Source of the DNA: Smallanthus sonchifolius
Lineage: Eukaryota; Streptophyta; Magnoliopsida; Asterales; Asteraceae
DNA: 64,000 bases
Assembly: GCA_023525975.1 (NCBI GenBank)
Contig: CM042028.1
Location: 80,475,501 to 80,539,500 of the forward strand
Direction: 5' to 3'
Of the stretch, positions 21,625 through 33,119 are shown one piece after another. Within the stretch, counting starts at the first letter, position 1. Each line of letters starts with the position of its first letter. Below the pieces are notes generated by a model. It was given only the letters and a program-made list of their open reading frames with translations. It was not told the DNA's origin and searched no databases. Made by a program: the position numbers and the translations under genes.

Positions 21625-22125
21625 GTTAGATTCCCGTGTATTACACGAGCTGAATAAATGTAATGTTATATACTTAGTAATAAAAAATTTATGTTTTTAA
21701 AACTCGTGTATTACGCGGGTTGAATAAAATATTACATGACAATTACAAATTTTGTTAAGTTAATTTAAATTTTTTTTTTGAGCTGAGTATTAATTTTTTT
21801 TATGCAACTGATAAATTTTAATTCATATTAAACTTTAGAAACCCGATTTATTACAAGAGTTGAATAAATTCAATGTTATATATATTTAGTAATAAAGATT
21901 TACATATTACATATTTATGAAAAACGTTTTATAAAAATAATTATAGAAATTAATATTATTTAATAGGAGAGAGAGGCGGGAAACAAAAAATTTAAAAAAT
22001 AATTAAAGAAATTTGTATAATTAATAGGTGAGAGAGACGTGAAAAAAAGTTGAGGATGTATGGGAAAATGACAAGTGTCCCATTAAAACTTTTATTTATT
22101 ATACAGTATAGATATATTATATGTA
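21625..22125. mobile_element. Candidate small non-autonomous element with CGTGTATTACACG motifs
   Basis: CCCGTGTATTACACGAGCTG at 21651, CTCGTGTATTACGCGGGTTG at about 21702 and CCCGATTTATTACAAGAGTTG-like sequence at about 21842 are three versions of one block, each followed by AATAAA. Together with the TACTAGGTTAGA-like start and the end near TATTATACAGTATAGATATA, this resembles short Helitron- or MITE-like repeats common in eudicots. No TSD was resolved. Confidence 0.4.
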
Positions 22126-22176
22126 ATATTGTTTTTGTCTATAACTTTATATTTTATTAACATATTGTACCAATGT

Positions 22177-22428
22177 GTCTTATATGGTAAAATTACCTAT
22201 TGGAATACTCATTACCCGAATTCCGATCTTAAATTCACCTTAACATTTGACTTGAAATGTTATATACTCAACTACACTTTTAAGAATTTCTAACAACTTT
22301 AACTTACTATTTATTATATATTTTCTAAATTATATAATATATTCGAGAAAATGGGTTCGAGTAATTAGGCATGCATCACCTAATCTCATATTGTCCCAAA
22401 CGCGTGAAAATTTCTAATACTAATCTCA
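22177..22428 (+). repeat. 253-bp direct repeat, copy 2
   Basis: It is the partner of 20252-20504. Differences include AACAATTGAC versus AACATTTGAC and ATTAAGAATG versus ATTAGGCATG. Confidence 0.9.
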
Positions 22429-22568
22429 CATGCGTGAAAATCACATTATCAGATAAGTTAAATTACAAAAATAGCCCTAGATTGTTGTTACGTAGAAGTT
22501 TAGTGCAACATATTAGTGCAAAGTAGTTAGATTTCATTTCAATTAGGTGTAAAAACACCAAAGGATGC

Positions 22569-22599
<31 letters not shown>

Positions 22600-23020
22600 G
22601 AAGAGGTTCATTACAGAATACTAAATTACTGCGAGAACAAAAAGAACAAATTTAAATCGTTTAATTTCTTAATCCATGGTTTATATCTTTAAAATTTTCT
22701 ACTTCATACATAAAAATATGCATGTTTATATGCATAAAAAACCATTAAATAATTTTTTTTCATATGTTTTTATACATTTAAAAGTTTACCTACACATGTG
22801 TAGATTATGTGTAGGTAAAATAACATATACATCCTACACATGAATTACACATGTGTAGGTTGTATAAATAAATAAAGTTTGTTCATATTTTCTTTTATAA
22901 ATCACATGAGAGACGAATAAACATTGCATTTTTATCATTTTCTTATATTTTAAAAAAATAAAGAATTCATTTTGTTCCCCATGTTCTCACAATATTTAGT
23001 GTTCTGAATTAAACCATCCC
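22600..23020. mobile_element. MITE bounded by TA microsatellites (family A)
   Basis: The ends form imperfect inverted repeats of about 34 bp: GGTTCATTACAGAATACTAA on the left and, reverse complemented, GGTTTAATTCAGAACACTAA on the right, both running on to GAGAACA. TA tracts stand at 22578-22599 and 23021-23036. There is no coding capacity. Confidence 0.75.
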
Positions 23021-23036
23021 TATATATATATATATA

Positions 23037-23430
23037 GGGTTAGGTTCAAATGAGAACTTATAAATACTTGAGAACTCGTCAAAAAACCAATAAAAACCAT
23101 TTTTTTTGTTTTTACTATCTTTATTATTAAAATATAACATAAAAAATGATTTATCTTTTCAATTAATTCATCCATTCTCTCTAAATTATCCTTAAAAAAA
23201 TTTATATACACGTGTAAATGGTAAACACTTACACATATGTAAGTGGTAAATTTACATAAGTGTATATTTTTTTAATATATGAATACATGTAAATTTACAT
23301 ATATAAATTCATTTTTTTATGTCGTATTTTAACAATAAAAATAGAAAAAACAAAAAAAATGGTTTTGATTGGATTTTTGACGAGTTCTCGCGAATTCTTA
23401 AAATATTTAGGAGTTCTCAAATGATTCATT

Positions 23431-23433
<3 letters not shown>
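23037..23433. mobile_element. MITE bounded by TA microsatellites (family B, copy 1)
   Basis: The left end reads GGGTTAGGTTCAAATGAGAA and continues through CTTGAGAACTCGTCAAAAA. The right end, reverse complemented, gives GAATCATTTGAGAACTCC and later GAGAACTCGTCAAAAA. The inverted ends are at least 75 bp long with small gaps. Confidence 0.8.

Positions 23434-23519
<86 letters not shown>
23434..23519. repeat. (TA)43 microsatellite
   Basis: About 86 bp of uninterrupted TA separates two MITEs of the same family. The Ile/Tyr ORFs on both strands come from this tract. Confidence 0.95.
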
Positions 23520-23523
<4 letters not shown>

Positions 23524-23900
23524 TGTTCAAATGAGAACTCATAAATACTTGAGAACTTGTAAAAAACCAATTAAAACATTTTTTTTTGTTTTCAGTATAA
23601 CATAAAAAATGATTTATTTTTTTAATTAATTCATCTATTCTCTCTAAATTATCCTTAAAATTTTTTTTATACATATGTAAATGGTAAACACTTACACATG
23701 TATAAATGGTAAACACTTACACATGTGTAAGTGGTAAACTTACACAAGTGTATATTTTCTTAATATATGAAGACATAAATTTACATATATAAATTTATTT
23801 TTTTATTTTGTATTATAATAATAAAAATAGTAAAAACAAAAAAAATGATTTTGATTAGTTTTTTGACGAGTTTTCAAAATATTTAGAAGTTTTCAAATAA

Positions 23901-23902
<2 letters not shown>
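23520..23902. mobile_element. MITE bounded by TA microsatellites (family B, copy 2)
   Basis: It has the same left end as the copy at 23037 (GTTCAAATGAGAACTCATAA) and the same right end (GACGAGTTTTCAAAATATTT). The order of elements is MITE, TA tract, MITE, TA tract, MITE, TA tract. Confidence 0.8.
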
Positions 23903-23935
<33 letters not shown>

Positions 23936-23936
<1 letters not shown>

Positions 23937-25215
23937 AGTAAACTGTAGTTTTCGTCCCTAAGGTTTGTTGCTATTAACAGGTTCAGTCCCCCCTTAACAG
24001 TATAAGTCCCTGATGTTACATTTCTTAACAGCTACCATCCCTAACCCTAACCCTAACATACGTTAAGTTGTTTGTTAGTTTTTGTGTGAAATTACCGATA
24101 TAGCCCCATCTTCTCCAACCAGCCCTCACTGCAACCCCACCCCACCCCCACCAGCCACCACCTTAAAAGTCAAAATTAGAATGTTTCTTTCATGTTTTCA
24201 CCTGTAACGGTTTCACATTGCATCTGTTCCATTATCATTATCGTTTGTTTTTTCAACCATAACCGAAGGAATTCCAATGGAGACATCAATTGCAATGATT
24301 GAAACCCAAAACTGAAGCATTTACCAGCGATGCGAAACCGTTCCCCAAATCGGTATCTAAATCAAGATTTCTTTCCAATGATTTGCACATGTTAATCACC
24401 ATCAGATTCTTCTTTGTTTTGTGCCTCAAAGCTCGCTCAAGTCAAAACGATGATAAAGACTCTGGTCAAGTGTGGTCCGCTCAGATCCGGACCCGAATCA
24501 TCCCTTATAACCAGATCTGTCATGGGCGTGGCCCATCGGAACCCTAACGGTCTTCGGACCTAACCATCATCACCGATATGAACCGCACGGGTTAGACCAC
24601 CTGCACCGCCGCCTGACGCGGCTTTTGGTTCACCTGAAGGCGGCTGCCGCCGTTCCTTGTTGTGGTTTCCACCACCGTTGCCGCTGCTGCTGTTAGGTTT
24701 GAAGGCGGCTGCCGCCGCTTTTGGTTCACCTGAAGGCGGTCGCCGCCGTGAGGCCTGCTGGATGCAGTAGCCGGCGGCCTCTCCCCCTCACCCTATTATT
24801 GATTTTTTGAATGCAGATTGATGTGTTGAAGGAGATCGGGTGTATAGATAGTGATCTTGTGGTACAGATTAAAGGAAGGGTTGCTTGTGAGATGAACTCA
24901 TGAGAAGAATTGATATGTAAATCAGTTGGATGACTTTGAACCAGAAGAAGTTGTGGCCTTGATGTCAGTTTTTGTCTTTCAGCAGAGGAATGCTTCTGAA
25001 CCTTCAATCGAAGCAGGCGGTGTGTTTGTATGAAGGGGTAGTGGAGGATCAAGGGTATTTTGGTCATTTGATAAAAGTTAACAGAAAAAATTTAACGGAG
25101 TTAGTAAATTGGATTAAAAGTGTTAAGAAATGTAACATCAGAGACTCATACTGTTAAAGGAGGACTGAACCTGTTAATAGTAACAAAACCCAGGGATGAA
25201 AACTACAGTTTACTT
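23936..25215. mobile_element. Mutator-like element, possible Pack-MULE, 9-bp TSD
   Basis: It is flanked by the 9-bp duplication TATATTATA (23927-23935 and 25216-25224). Ends are inverted over roughly 100 bp: GAGTAAACTGTAGTTTTCGT on the left and AAGTAAACTGTAGTTTTCAT after reverse complement on the right, continuing through TATTAACAGGTTCAGTCC. The 1-kb interior is unusually GC-rich for the area (GCCGCCG runs at 24600-24780). It holds a gene-like stretch at about 24270-24550 encoding HMLITIRFFFVLCLKA and QVWSAQIRTRIIPYNQ after an in-frame stop. No transposase is present. The length, TIR and TSD fit Mutator; capture of host sequence is inference. Confidence 0.85.
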
Positions 25216-25224
25216 TATATTATA

Positions 25225-26750
25225 TTGTCAACATTAAAAACATGTAAATAACATACAGGCTTTGTTAGTAGCATTCTTTTCTATTCATATATAATTTTTA
25301 TTGACTTATTTGTTACACGGATATTAAATCGAAAATTACTTGTATTTTAATATATAAAATATTATGAATATAAAATCAGAATATTACGAATATAAAATTT
25401 AATACTGTTAACTTGTTAAATATCAATTTGAATGTTAAATTTATTCTTGTGAAGTGTAATACTTAAATAAAGTAACACCAGTCTGTTAATATGGAAGAGC
25501 TACATCTAATTTTGAAGTGTATTTCATTTCTCATGATTCACAATTAATCATAGCTAAAGCATACCTTAGAAATTATAATTAGCATATGATATGCAATTAC
25601 TATCAACATATATAAAATACTATAAATATCAAATTTAATCATCCTAAAAATCCGTTTACATATAAAAATGAAAACTTGTGAAGTGTAAAATATGATTTAA
25701 TTTTACAAATTAAAATTAATAGAAAATAATAATGTGAAATGTAATATGTAAATAAATTAACATCTACCTGCCGGTCATAATTGTTAAATGTAGGACTAAA
25801 CCAATATAAAATCCTCCTTCCACCATCATTGCCGCCCTCAACCACCAAGGTGACATCAACCATTCTAGTTGCTTAAATAATCGAACCCCCAAATCCAACT
25901 TGTAGAGGAAAAAGTTAAGTGTTAAAAGACAAGCAAAACTAATCAAAACTGGCCGAATCAGGTCGGCAAGTTTGACTGGTTTAAGATTTAAACGGTTAGC
26001 TTCAAGATTCGTTTTCATGATTTGACAGTTTAATAGTTCATTCGGTTTGAAACTTGAAACCGGTCATGTAATATTTATCATTTATATAATTTGTTTTATT
26101 TTTGGAATATATGGCTATGTATATGCATTATAATCTTGAACCATGTTTATCATTTTAAAATTTTCAATACAAACTAATTATTTCTTTTTTTAAAATAAAA
26201 ATCAGTCATATATGCCAAATCCCAAAACCAATGTATTCAACCGTAAAACCAATAAAACAGACCAGTCAGTCCAACTGACCCGCTGAACCCGGCCAGTTTG
26301 GTTTGTCTTTCTCTAAGCTGTAGTTAACAGCAAACTACAACTTTCGTTAAAACCGACCAAATGAGTGTACACTCTAGGAGAGGAAAAGCTCCGGTAGAAA
26401 ATTAGGAGCAATGCATGTGGCATAGTTGGACAAAAAGAAGTCGATCATCACCAAATTAACAAGCATTTCCCTTGTGACATGCTCGTTTTGCAATTTATAA
26501 TGATGCAAATTATTAAAGTCAGACATTTCAAAATATTAAAAAGTCAACATATATCTTAGATGCAGGATTAAGAAAGTTGGCATGGGTTGATTCCTTCAAG
26601 GGTCCTAAGCAAACGGAGATACAGAGTCCCATGATTTTTTTCTTTCTGGATTTAACTATACATAATATAAAAATTAAAGAAAATAATTTACATCAAAATA
26701 GTAAAAATTCCATATAATTTAAGCTACATACTACAGACAAGAGTTACCAA
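25225..26750. other. AT-rich intergenic region
   Basis: No gene, TIR or LTR is recognised. A short minus-strand ORF at 25764-26018 lacks domains or splice context. Segments with CCGGCCAGTTTGGTTTG and AACCGGTCA near 26040-26300 look like decayed repeats. Confidence 0.4.
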
Positions 26751-26810
26751 GCTAGAATTACAGAAATAAGGAAAACATAGGTCTACTTACAGTCTGGGCC
26801 ATCCAAGTGC

Positions 26811-28912
26811 CTACTGCGGTCCCATGTCTTTTCCAGTGAACTCACCACTGCCACCACGTCCAAATGATGAAACCGCTGTTGTAACATCAAGATTGCCGCC
26901 AATGGAAGTCATCAGCGCTGATAAACCATTGGTTGTACCACCACCAACCGCCATACCCAACCCGAGAAAATCAAGAGTGGCAAGCTTAGGCCCGTATACA
27001 GATGGAGTCCCCATCATGAGCTCTTGCAAACCAGACCGCCCATCATAGCCCACCCCAAGCCCAAGCCCAATAGATGCACCACCATCTGTGTCATCTCGCT
27101 CGAGCCCGTATCCCCTAAGTAGTGATGCACCGGAAGCAGATGCACCCATCTGAGCAGCTTTCTGAAGCAACGCTGTTGCTGACATGGTTGGCTGAGGTGG
27201 CAGAGCATATTGCCGGAGCTCTTGTCCAGCTGTTCTGAAAATTGAGGATCCCTGATTGGTTGACAAGCATAGAGATACGGGTTCTTGAGCTGGAGATGGG
27301 AGTGTAAGATTAGGTGCTTGTGTGGGTTGGGTCAAGGAATGAATCAAATCTTTGAATCCAGTTGTTTGAGGTTGTGGTTGAAAGTTTTTTGATGCAGATG
27401 ATGATGCAAATAAACTAGCAAATACATTGCTGCTTGTGCTTCCTGTATTGGTTGAGCTGCAGCTACCATTACAGCTTCCGGTCAACCCCACCACCATTTG
27501 TGGTGGGTTGTCCAAGACGGGTCTAGAATCCTGATTCAACTTGGGAATTTCTGGCAAATCTGTAGGCAAGATGTGCTACTAATGAATCTCTAAATGAAAT
27601 AATCAGGTTGAATCTTGTTATAAAAATATACGCAGATGCAACAAATCTAGCAGCAAATGACAAAACTTAACATCAAGACGAAACAGGAAAAAAAAAACGT
27701 TTTTGTTGTTTTCACTATGACAAAATAAGGGTACTAGTTAAAGACTTAAACTTTATGTATTTATACCTGGAGTTTTTGCAATACACAAAACTGAAGATGT
27801 CACCGACACTGCAGGGGCGGCAGTGGGTGGGGGTGGAGGTAGAGGAAGCGGCACTGGTGTGGGTGGTGGGGGCGGTGATGCTGTTGAGGTTGATTGTGGT
27901 GCTGATTCTATAAATAGAGGCTTTGGGTCATCATCTCCCTTGGGAGGTTCATCTTCTGGTGGACCTTTAGCACTCTCCACTGCTAACGCATCACAAAATG
28001 CTCGGTGGGTGATAAAGCTATCCCTCCTTCATATAAACAAAAGAAACTGTCAGTATCCAAACACAAACCCGCACACACATTTCGCAATGACGAATTTATC
28101 ATAAAAAATAACCTAGAAAACAAAGTTCCACAATCACATTTATACTCCCGGGTTCCACATATCTTCAGATGAGCTTTCCAATCAGATTGAACCGCGTATT
28201 TTTTCGAGCACTGATCACATTTCCACTTCTTCTCACCATGCTTCCTACAGAAGTGCTTTTTGATCCCAGTGAGATCGCCCAAAGCCCGTGTCGGATCATG
28301 GTGAACACATGATGGCTCAGGACAAACATACACCCTTTTCCTAATCTCTGTACTGGTCCTTTGCTTAAGCTTCCATGGCAAATTGTGTCCCCTTCTATGG
28401 AGTTGCAAGTTCTGGTCTCTCTGAAACCCCTTGTTGCAAATTTCACAAATAAATCGATTCGTCGCCATCAAAGTCTTGGGAGATAGAGCAATCACCTCTG
28501 CATCTGGATCTATATGTCCACCAAAAAAAAAAATACTAAAAAAAAGGAAAAATCATGTTAATTTTCATCTAAATTTCAACTTAGCAAGCCCTAACCCTAT
28601 AATTCTGATAAGTATATCCAAAATTCCAACAGCATGAAATCAATTTACCATTAACTACAGAGATTTATTCATTTTATCTAATATATAACATTATAACTGC
28701 AGCAAGCGCAATAACTACCCAGATTAAGAAAACATATTTCAGACCAAATTCAACCGAATCACAATGTTACCTGGCATGCCGGCTAAATTACGCTTCCTTT
28801 TCACCGGCTTTTCCGGAGGCGCCGCCATAAGATTACCCGGAGAAGAAAAACTAGCTTCGCCGGAAACTGTAGACTCGTTCACGGCCGACGAGTTTTCCAA
28901 GTCGGTGGTCAT
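26811..28912 (-). CDS. INDETERMINATE-DOMAIN C2H2 zinc-finger transcription factor (IDD4/5/6-like), intact
   Basis: This is a four-exon gene: 28771-28912, 28113-28509, 27767-28023 and 26811-27559. All junctions are GT-AG and in frame, giving 1,545 nt and 514 residues. Exon 1 encodes a basic PVKRKRNLAG signal. Exon 2 encodes the ID domain: VIALSPKTLMATNRFICEIC, then finger 1 (C2H2, from residue 69), a second C2H2 and two C2HC fingers (KWKCDQCSKKYAVQSDWKAH, YKCDCGTLFSR), completed in exon 3 by RDSFITHRAFCDALA. Exon 3 then turns Pro-rich. Exon 4 has the family C-terminal motifs MSATALLQKAAQMGA and LDFLGLGMA. IDD proteins are nuclear DNA-binding regulators of development and metabolism and partner with DELLA/SCARECROW-type GRAS proteins. 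The LDFLG variant and length suggest the IDD4/5/6 group; the exact orthologue is not claimed. Start chosen at MTTDLENSS. Confidence 0.95.
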
Positions 28913-29280
28913 GATAACTTAATTATCCTAGGGTTTTGCTTCTAGGGTTAGCTAATCAAACTAACATCGATCGTTTCAATTTCGAACCAACACTCAAATC
29001 AATTAACAAAATCCATACTACAAAATGAGCTCACGTCACATTGAAATTAGTAATCAGTCTGAAAGAGTACAAAATCAAGGGTTTCAGACATTTGCCCTAA
29101 ATTTTAGCCATATTGATCAAATCAAACAGATCGCTAGAATCCGAAACTGAAGCCGAAATTAATAATATCGACAAGAAACAAAGAAGAAAATTGATAGAAA
29201 GATCTAAGAAGAGAAAGTGAAAATCCAGAGAGAGAAAGCGATCGAGGTTCGCAAAAAGTCGTCGTTTATGAGTTTTCAAA
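28913..29280 (-). promoter_or_regulatory. Likely 5' leader of the IDD gene
   Basis: On the minus strand this segment is rich in CTCTCT/TTTTCT tracts, typical of plant leaders. It contains a 60-codon upstream frame (29097-29279) starting MKTHKRRLFAN. Whether that frame is translated, or whether a leader intron exists, cannot be told. Confidence 0.45.
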
Positions 29281-29334
29281 AAATTAGAAATTTGAAAGGG
29301 GCCGAAGTTGGATAAACCGAAACATTTGGTTGTT

Positions 29335-29368
29335 TAACCATGGTTAGATTTTTCCCTAACCATGGTTA
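29335..29368. promoter_or_regulatory. Paired 12-bp palindromes upstream of the IDD gene
   Basis: TAACCATGGTTA occurs at 29335-29346 and again at 29357-29368. The second sits within the larger palindrome CTAACCATGGTTAG. Centres are 22 bp apart, about two helical turns. The position, just upstream of the presumed leader, fits a dimer-binding site; function is inference. Confidence 0.45.
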
Positions 29369-29389
29369 GATTAGAATACGGTTTTGTAG

Positions 29390-31280
29390 GTTCAAAAGGC
29401 CAAATACTTTTGGTCCTGGCCTTTTCAGTTTTCGACCACCAGAGTTTCTACACGTGGTGTATCACAAATACATCATTTATTTTCAAAGAAACTTAAACAT
29501 AAATAAATATCATCTTTTTTATTAATAGTCATTTATAATATCTTATTTTTTCGTTAATAAGATACTTTAAGATGATGTTAATTTAATTTTTCAGGACTAA
29601 AAAATAACTGATATTGTTGGATCAAATATTTTATCACGTTAAAATTTTATTTCAGATAAACTTAGTTAAATACTCTTGATCCTAGCCTTTTCAGTTTTTG
29701 ACCACTAAAGTTTCTACATGTAATGTTAATTTTTAGTTATAAATAAATTAGGAAAATAGTTTAAAATTGAGTTTATAACTATGATTTTATACCATAAAAA
29801 CGAGATTTGTAACGGATTAATCATTAGTTTACTATGTATACTTTGCGTGTGTAACAAATAGCCTTCATTTATGTGAATAAGTTTACTACTTCGTGTATCG
29901 AACAACTTATTTTTTAAAAACATTAATTTAAATTTGTGTTTATTTAAAAAAAATTACGTTCATTATATATAAAAACAAATCTAGAAGTGACATTTATATT
30001 GAAAATTCACTTTGCTACACATTTATGTCACACGAAAACTCGTGAACATACCGTTATAAGTCATGTTTTAAAATACAAAATCACAAACATAAACCCATTT
30101 TGAGTCATTTTTGTAATTTTCTTTTTATTTCAGTTAGTCGACAAATTGTACACGAAACATTTGTTAACATGTTTTTATTAATGTTTGACATATGTGAAAC
30201 CTAAAATCAGATATGTTTTAAATCTTCACATATCTTGATGTACATTGATGACGCTTAACTAACACCTTATTATCAAATGAAATTCTAAATAATGATTTGT
30301 TGTTGATGGATTATCAATCTAGTAAGTCCAAACAAATTAGTGATAGTTAGGAATTAGTCAATGTGATTTGGTTGTTTTTAATATTATAAATTCAAAAGGT
30401 TATATCTTGTCTTGTTTTTAGAGACATAAAAAAATTAAATATTAACCTAAAAAGTTATCTTGTTGTGTATTCATCATGATTCATTACTTTGAATTAAAGT
30501 AATTGGATCATTTCATATATAATTATATATAACTGTTAAACGAGTGAGATAGAGTCAGATTAATATCTCTGGCTTGAGCTTCTAACAACATTATAATATT
30601 TCATATTCAACTCGAATCAGTATAAGTTGATTTACTTTCTTTTAGTTTTGATTATTGAAAATTTATTCAAGTGAGCTACCTTTACCTTGAACTCGGCTGA
30701 TCGGCTCGAAAGCTTATATGAGCCAACTGCCTCAAGCTGAATTAGAGCAAGTTTTTATCAAGGTAGTTATGAGCGAGTTTTGAGCCGGTTGTAAAGCTAT
30801 AAGTTTATGTAAGTTTAAGAGTTGCTAAACCAATAAGACTTAGCAACCGAATTCGGACGAGTGTCACACGTTTCTTTATCAAGGAATTTAATAAGGGTTG
30901 GATTTAATTATTCTCGTAGAAATTGGCTTTTCAGTTTGGTTATCGTTTTAAACCAATTGTTTTCTTATATATGTGAAAGAAAATTGTTTTTGTGTATATA
31001 TATTTCAAACGTATATACGCAAGTTTATATTCGATATATGGTTCGCTTGAACGAATATAGGTTAGCCTAGTTTGATATATTTATGATTCTTTGTTTTCCT
31101 CGAGTTGTGTATTATACTTTGTCCTCTCCTGGTTTGATTTAAATCGTCATTTATCAGCTAAACGGATCTTTACAAATAATCACTCCTCGTCATTCTGACT
31201 AACAAATAATTCTTAACTATTTAAATAAATTGTTTTAATTTTTTATTACATGTTTAATCATTTTCAATCTTATCAATTCA
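29390..31280. other. Intergenic region with one diverged direct repeat
   Basis: A block of about 55 bp containing CCTTTTCAGTTTTCGACCAC (29423) recurs at about 29687 as CCTTTTCAGTTTTTGACCAC. No gene or element border was found in the remainder, which is AT-rich. Confidence 0.45.
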
Positions 31281-31287
31281 ATAAGTG

Positions 31288-31770
31288 CATCCTCAATGAG
31301 GGATCCGTGAAGTCGTCTGTGGGCTGATGTGATCTTCCACCACAGGCATGCATTTTAGCGGCTCGTTTGTAGGGCATCCGTGGTGAAGCGTCCATCGGAA
31401 GAATATGGACGGACAGGAGAATTGGTGCCGGTGAAAGTTCCCATTTCCTACCTTTTTTTTTACTTCATTTTCTCTTTTATAATAGATAGGAAAAGAAAGG
31501 GTAATAAAAATGGAGAAACGGTATTAGGGGAAAAAGGTTGGCGATGATGTGGGCACTTTCACTTTCACTTGCTTTTTTTTTTATTTATATTAATTTTTTT
31601 TGCATTTATTATAATAATAGATAAATAAACTTTTATGATATTAAAAAATAAATAGTTTTTTTATAAAAATAATATAGTTATGATACATGGACATGTAAGG
31701 ATGTTTGAGAAATATAATGGTTTTGCTATTTTGAAGATGAAATGAGTTTTTTTTAAGGATAGATGCACTC
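31288..31770. mobile_element. Possible small TIR element
   Basis: GTGCATCCTCAATGAG near 31288 resembles the reverse complement of the segment ending GATAGATGCAC near 31768. A GGGCATCCGTGGTGAAGCG block near 31373 is like the ends of PIF/Harbinger-type MITEs elsewhere in the window. Borders are weak. Confidence 0.25.
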
Positions 31771-31809
31771 GTGAGATCATCTAATATTTAGTAATTTATT
31801 TAAATATGC

Positions 31810-32818
31810 GAGTAACTTTCGCTTTTGGCTCATGTGGTTTGACATGTTTAACTCTTTCAGTCTAAAAATGAATCTTTTAACATGTCAGCCATTGAGGTTG
31901 TATTTTTGTAACCGTTTGAGCCCCTGCTACTAACTCTGTTAACTTTTTACTGTTAAGTATAGAGACATTTTAGTAATTTTATTTCTAAGGGACTAGTTTA
32001 ACCATTTCAGTCCAATAAATTTTTTTTAGTTTTTTGATATTTTTTTACTTATTTAAAAACGTTTTTATTTTACTTTTTTAAAATCGTTTTTTTTAGTTTT
32101 TTTTATTTCACAAAAGCGTCTTTTTTAAAACTTTTTTTAAATTTTCTAAAAATATTTGTTTAATTTTTTTTATAAAATCATTTTTAAAAACAATTTTTTA
32201 GTTTTTTATAAAAACGTTTTTTTAGCTTTTTCATAAAATATTTTTTAACTATTAATTTTTTTTTACTCTTTTAAGAATGTATATTTTTTTAAATTTATTT
32301 TAGAAAGGTTTCTCTTATATTTTTATAGAGAAAGTGTTTTTTAATCTTTTTGAAATTTAGTTTTATAATGTTCTCTTTAACCGCACATTTTATGTAAAAG
32401 CTAAAAACGTTTTTATAAAAATCTAAAAAATATATTTTTAAAAACGTTTTTATGAAAACATTAAAAAGGTATTTTTAGAAAAATTAAAAAAACATTTTTA
32501 AAAAGTTCAAAAAAGGACGTTTTATGAAAAAAAACTAAAAGAATGATTTAAAAAAAGTGAAAAAAAAACATTTTTAAATAAGTAAAAAAAATATCAAAAA
32601 ACTAATTTTTTTTATTAGACTGAAATGGTTAAACTACTCTCTTAGAAATAAAATTACTAAAATGTCCTATATTTAACAGAAAAAGTTAATAGAGTTAGTA
32701 GCAGGGGCTGAAATGGTTACAAAAATGTAACCTCAGAGTCTGATATGTTAACAGATTCTTTTTTGTACTGAAAGAGTTAAACAGGGTAAACCACAGAGGT
32801 CAAAAGCGAAATTTACTC
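31810..32818. mobile_element. Fold-back Mutator-like MITE with ~210-bp inverted ends
   Basis: The flanks are TAAATATGC (31801-31809) and TAAATATGG (32819-32827), a 9-bp TSD with one change. Left end GAGTAACTTTCGCTTTTGG and reverse-complemented right end GAGTAAATTTCGCTTTTGA stay alignable for about 210 bp, through CCCCTGCTACTAACTCT and TTTAACCATTTCAGTC. The interior continues as T-rich on the left and A-rich on the right with AAAACGTTTT-type motifs, so the whole 1 kb can fold on itself. It has no ORF. The end sequence is related to the element at 23936. Confidence 0.88.
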
Positions 32819-33119
32819 TAAATATGGAGATTGGAGAGGATAATGAGAAACCTAATCACACAATTTCTAGTTAATTTACTTTTTATTATTTATAGGGATA
32901 AAATGAGAAAAAACTAATATTGTTGAATTTTATCAAGTTCCTTCTATTTTTTTAAATCTTGATAAATTTCTATATGTTGTTTTTTTAATTACATCATAAA
33001 ATCGATCATTTTTATCTTTAATTGGAGTGTAGTATTGTTATATTAAAAAAAACTAAACGTGTTGAAACCAGGTAATATGCGAGATTACATATATGTTATA
33101 TCACTACAAAAAAAGCCAT

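Noticed and set aside
23319..23716. ORFs ending in long Ile-Tyr runs
   Set aside because: They come from the (TA)43 microsatellite.
24039..24057. Telomere-like CCCTAACCCTAACCCTAAC run
   Set aside because: The unit is CCCTAAC, not the plant CCCTAAA. It is only about three units long and lies inside a MULE terminus.
25764..26018. 84-codon hydrophobic minus-strand ORF
   Set aside because: No recognisable domain, no promoter or splice context, and overlapping frames of similar length.
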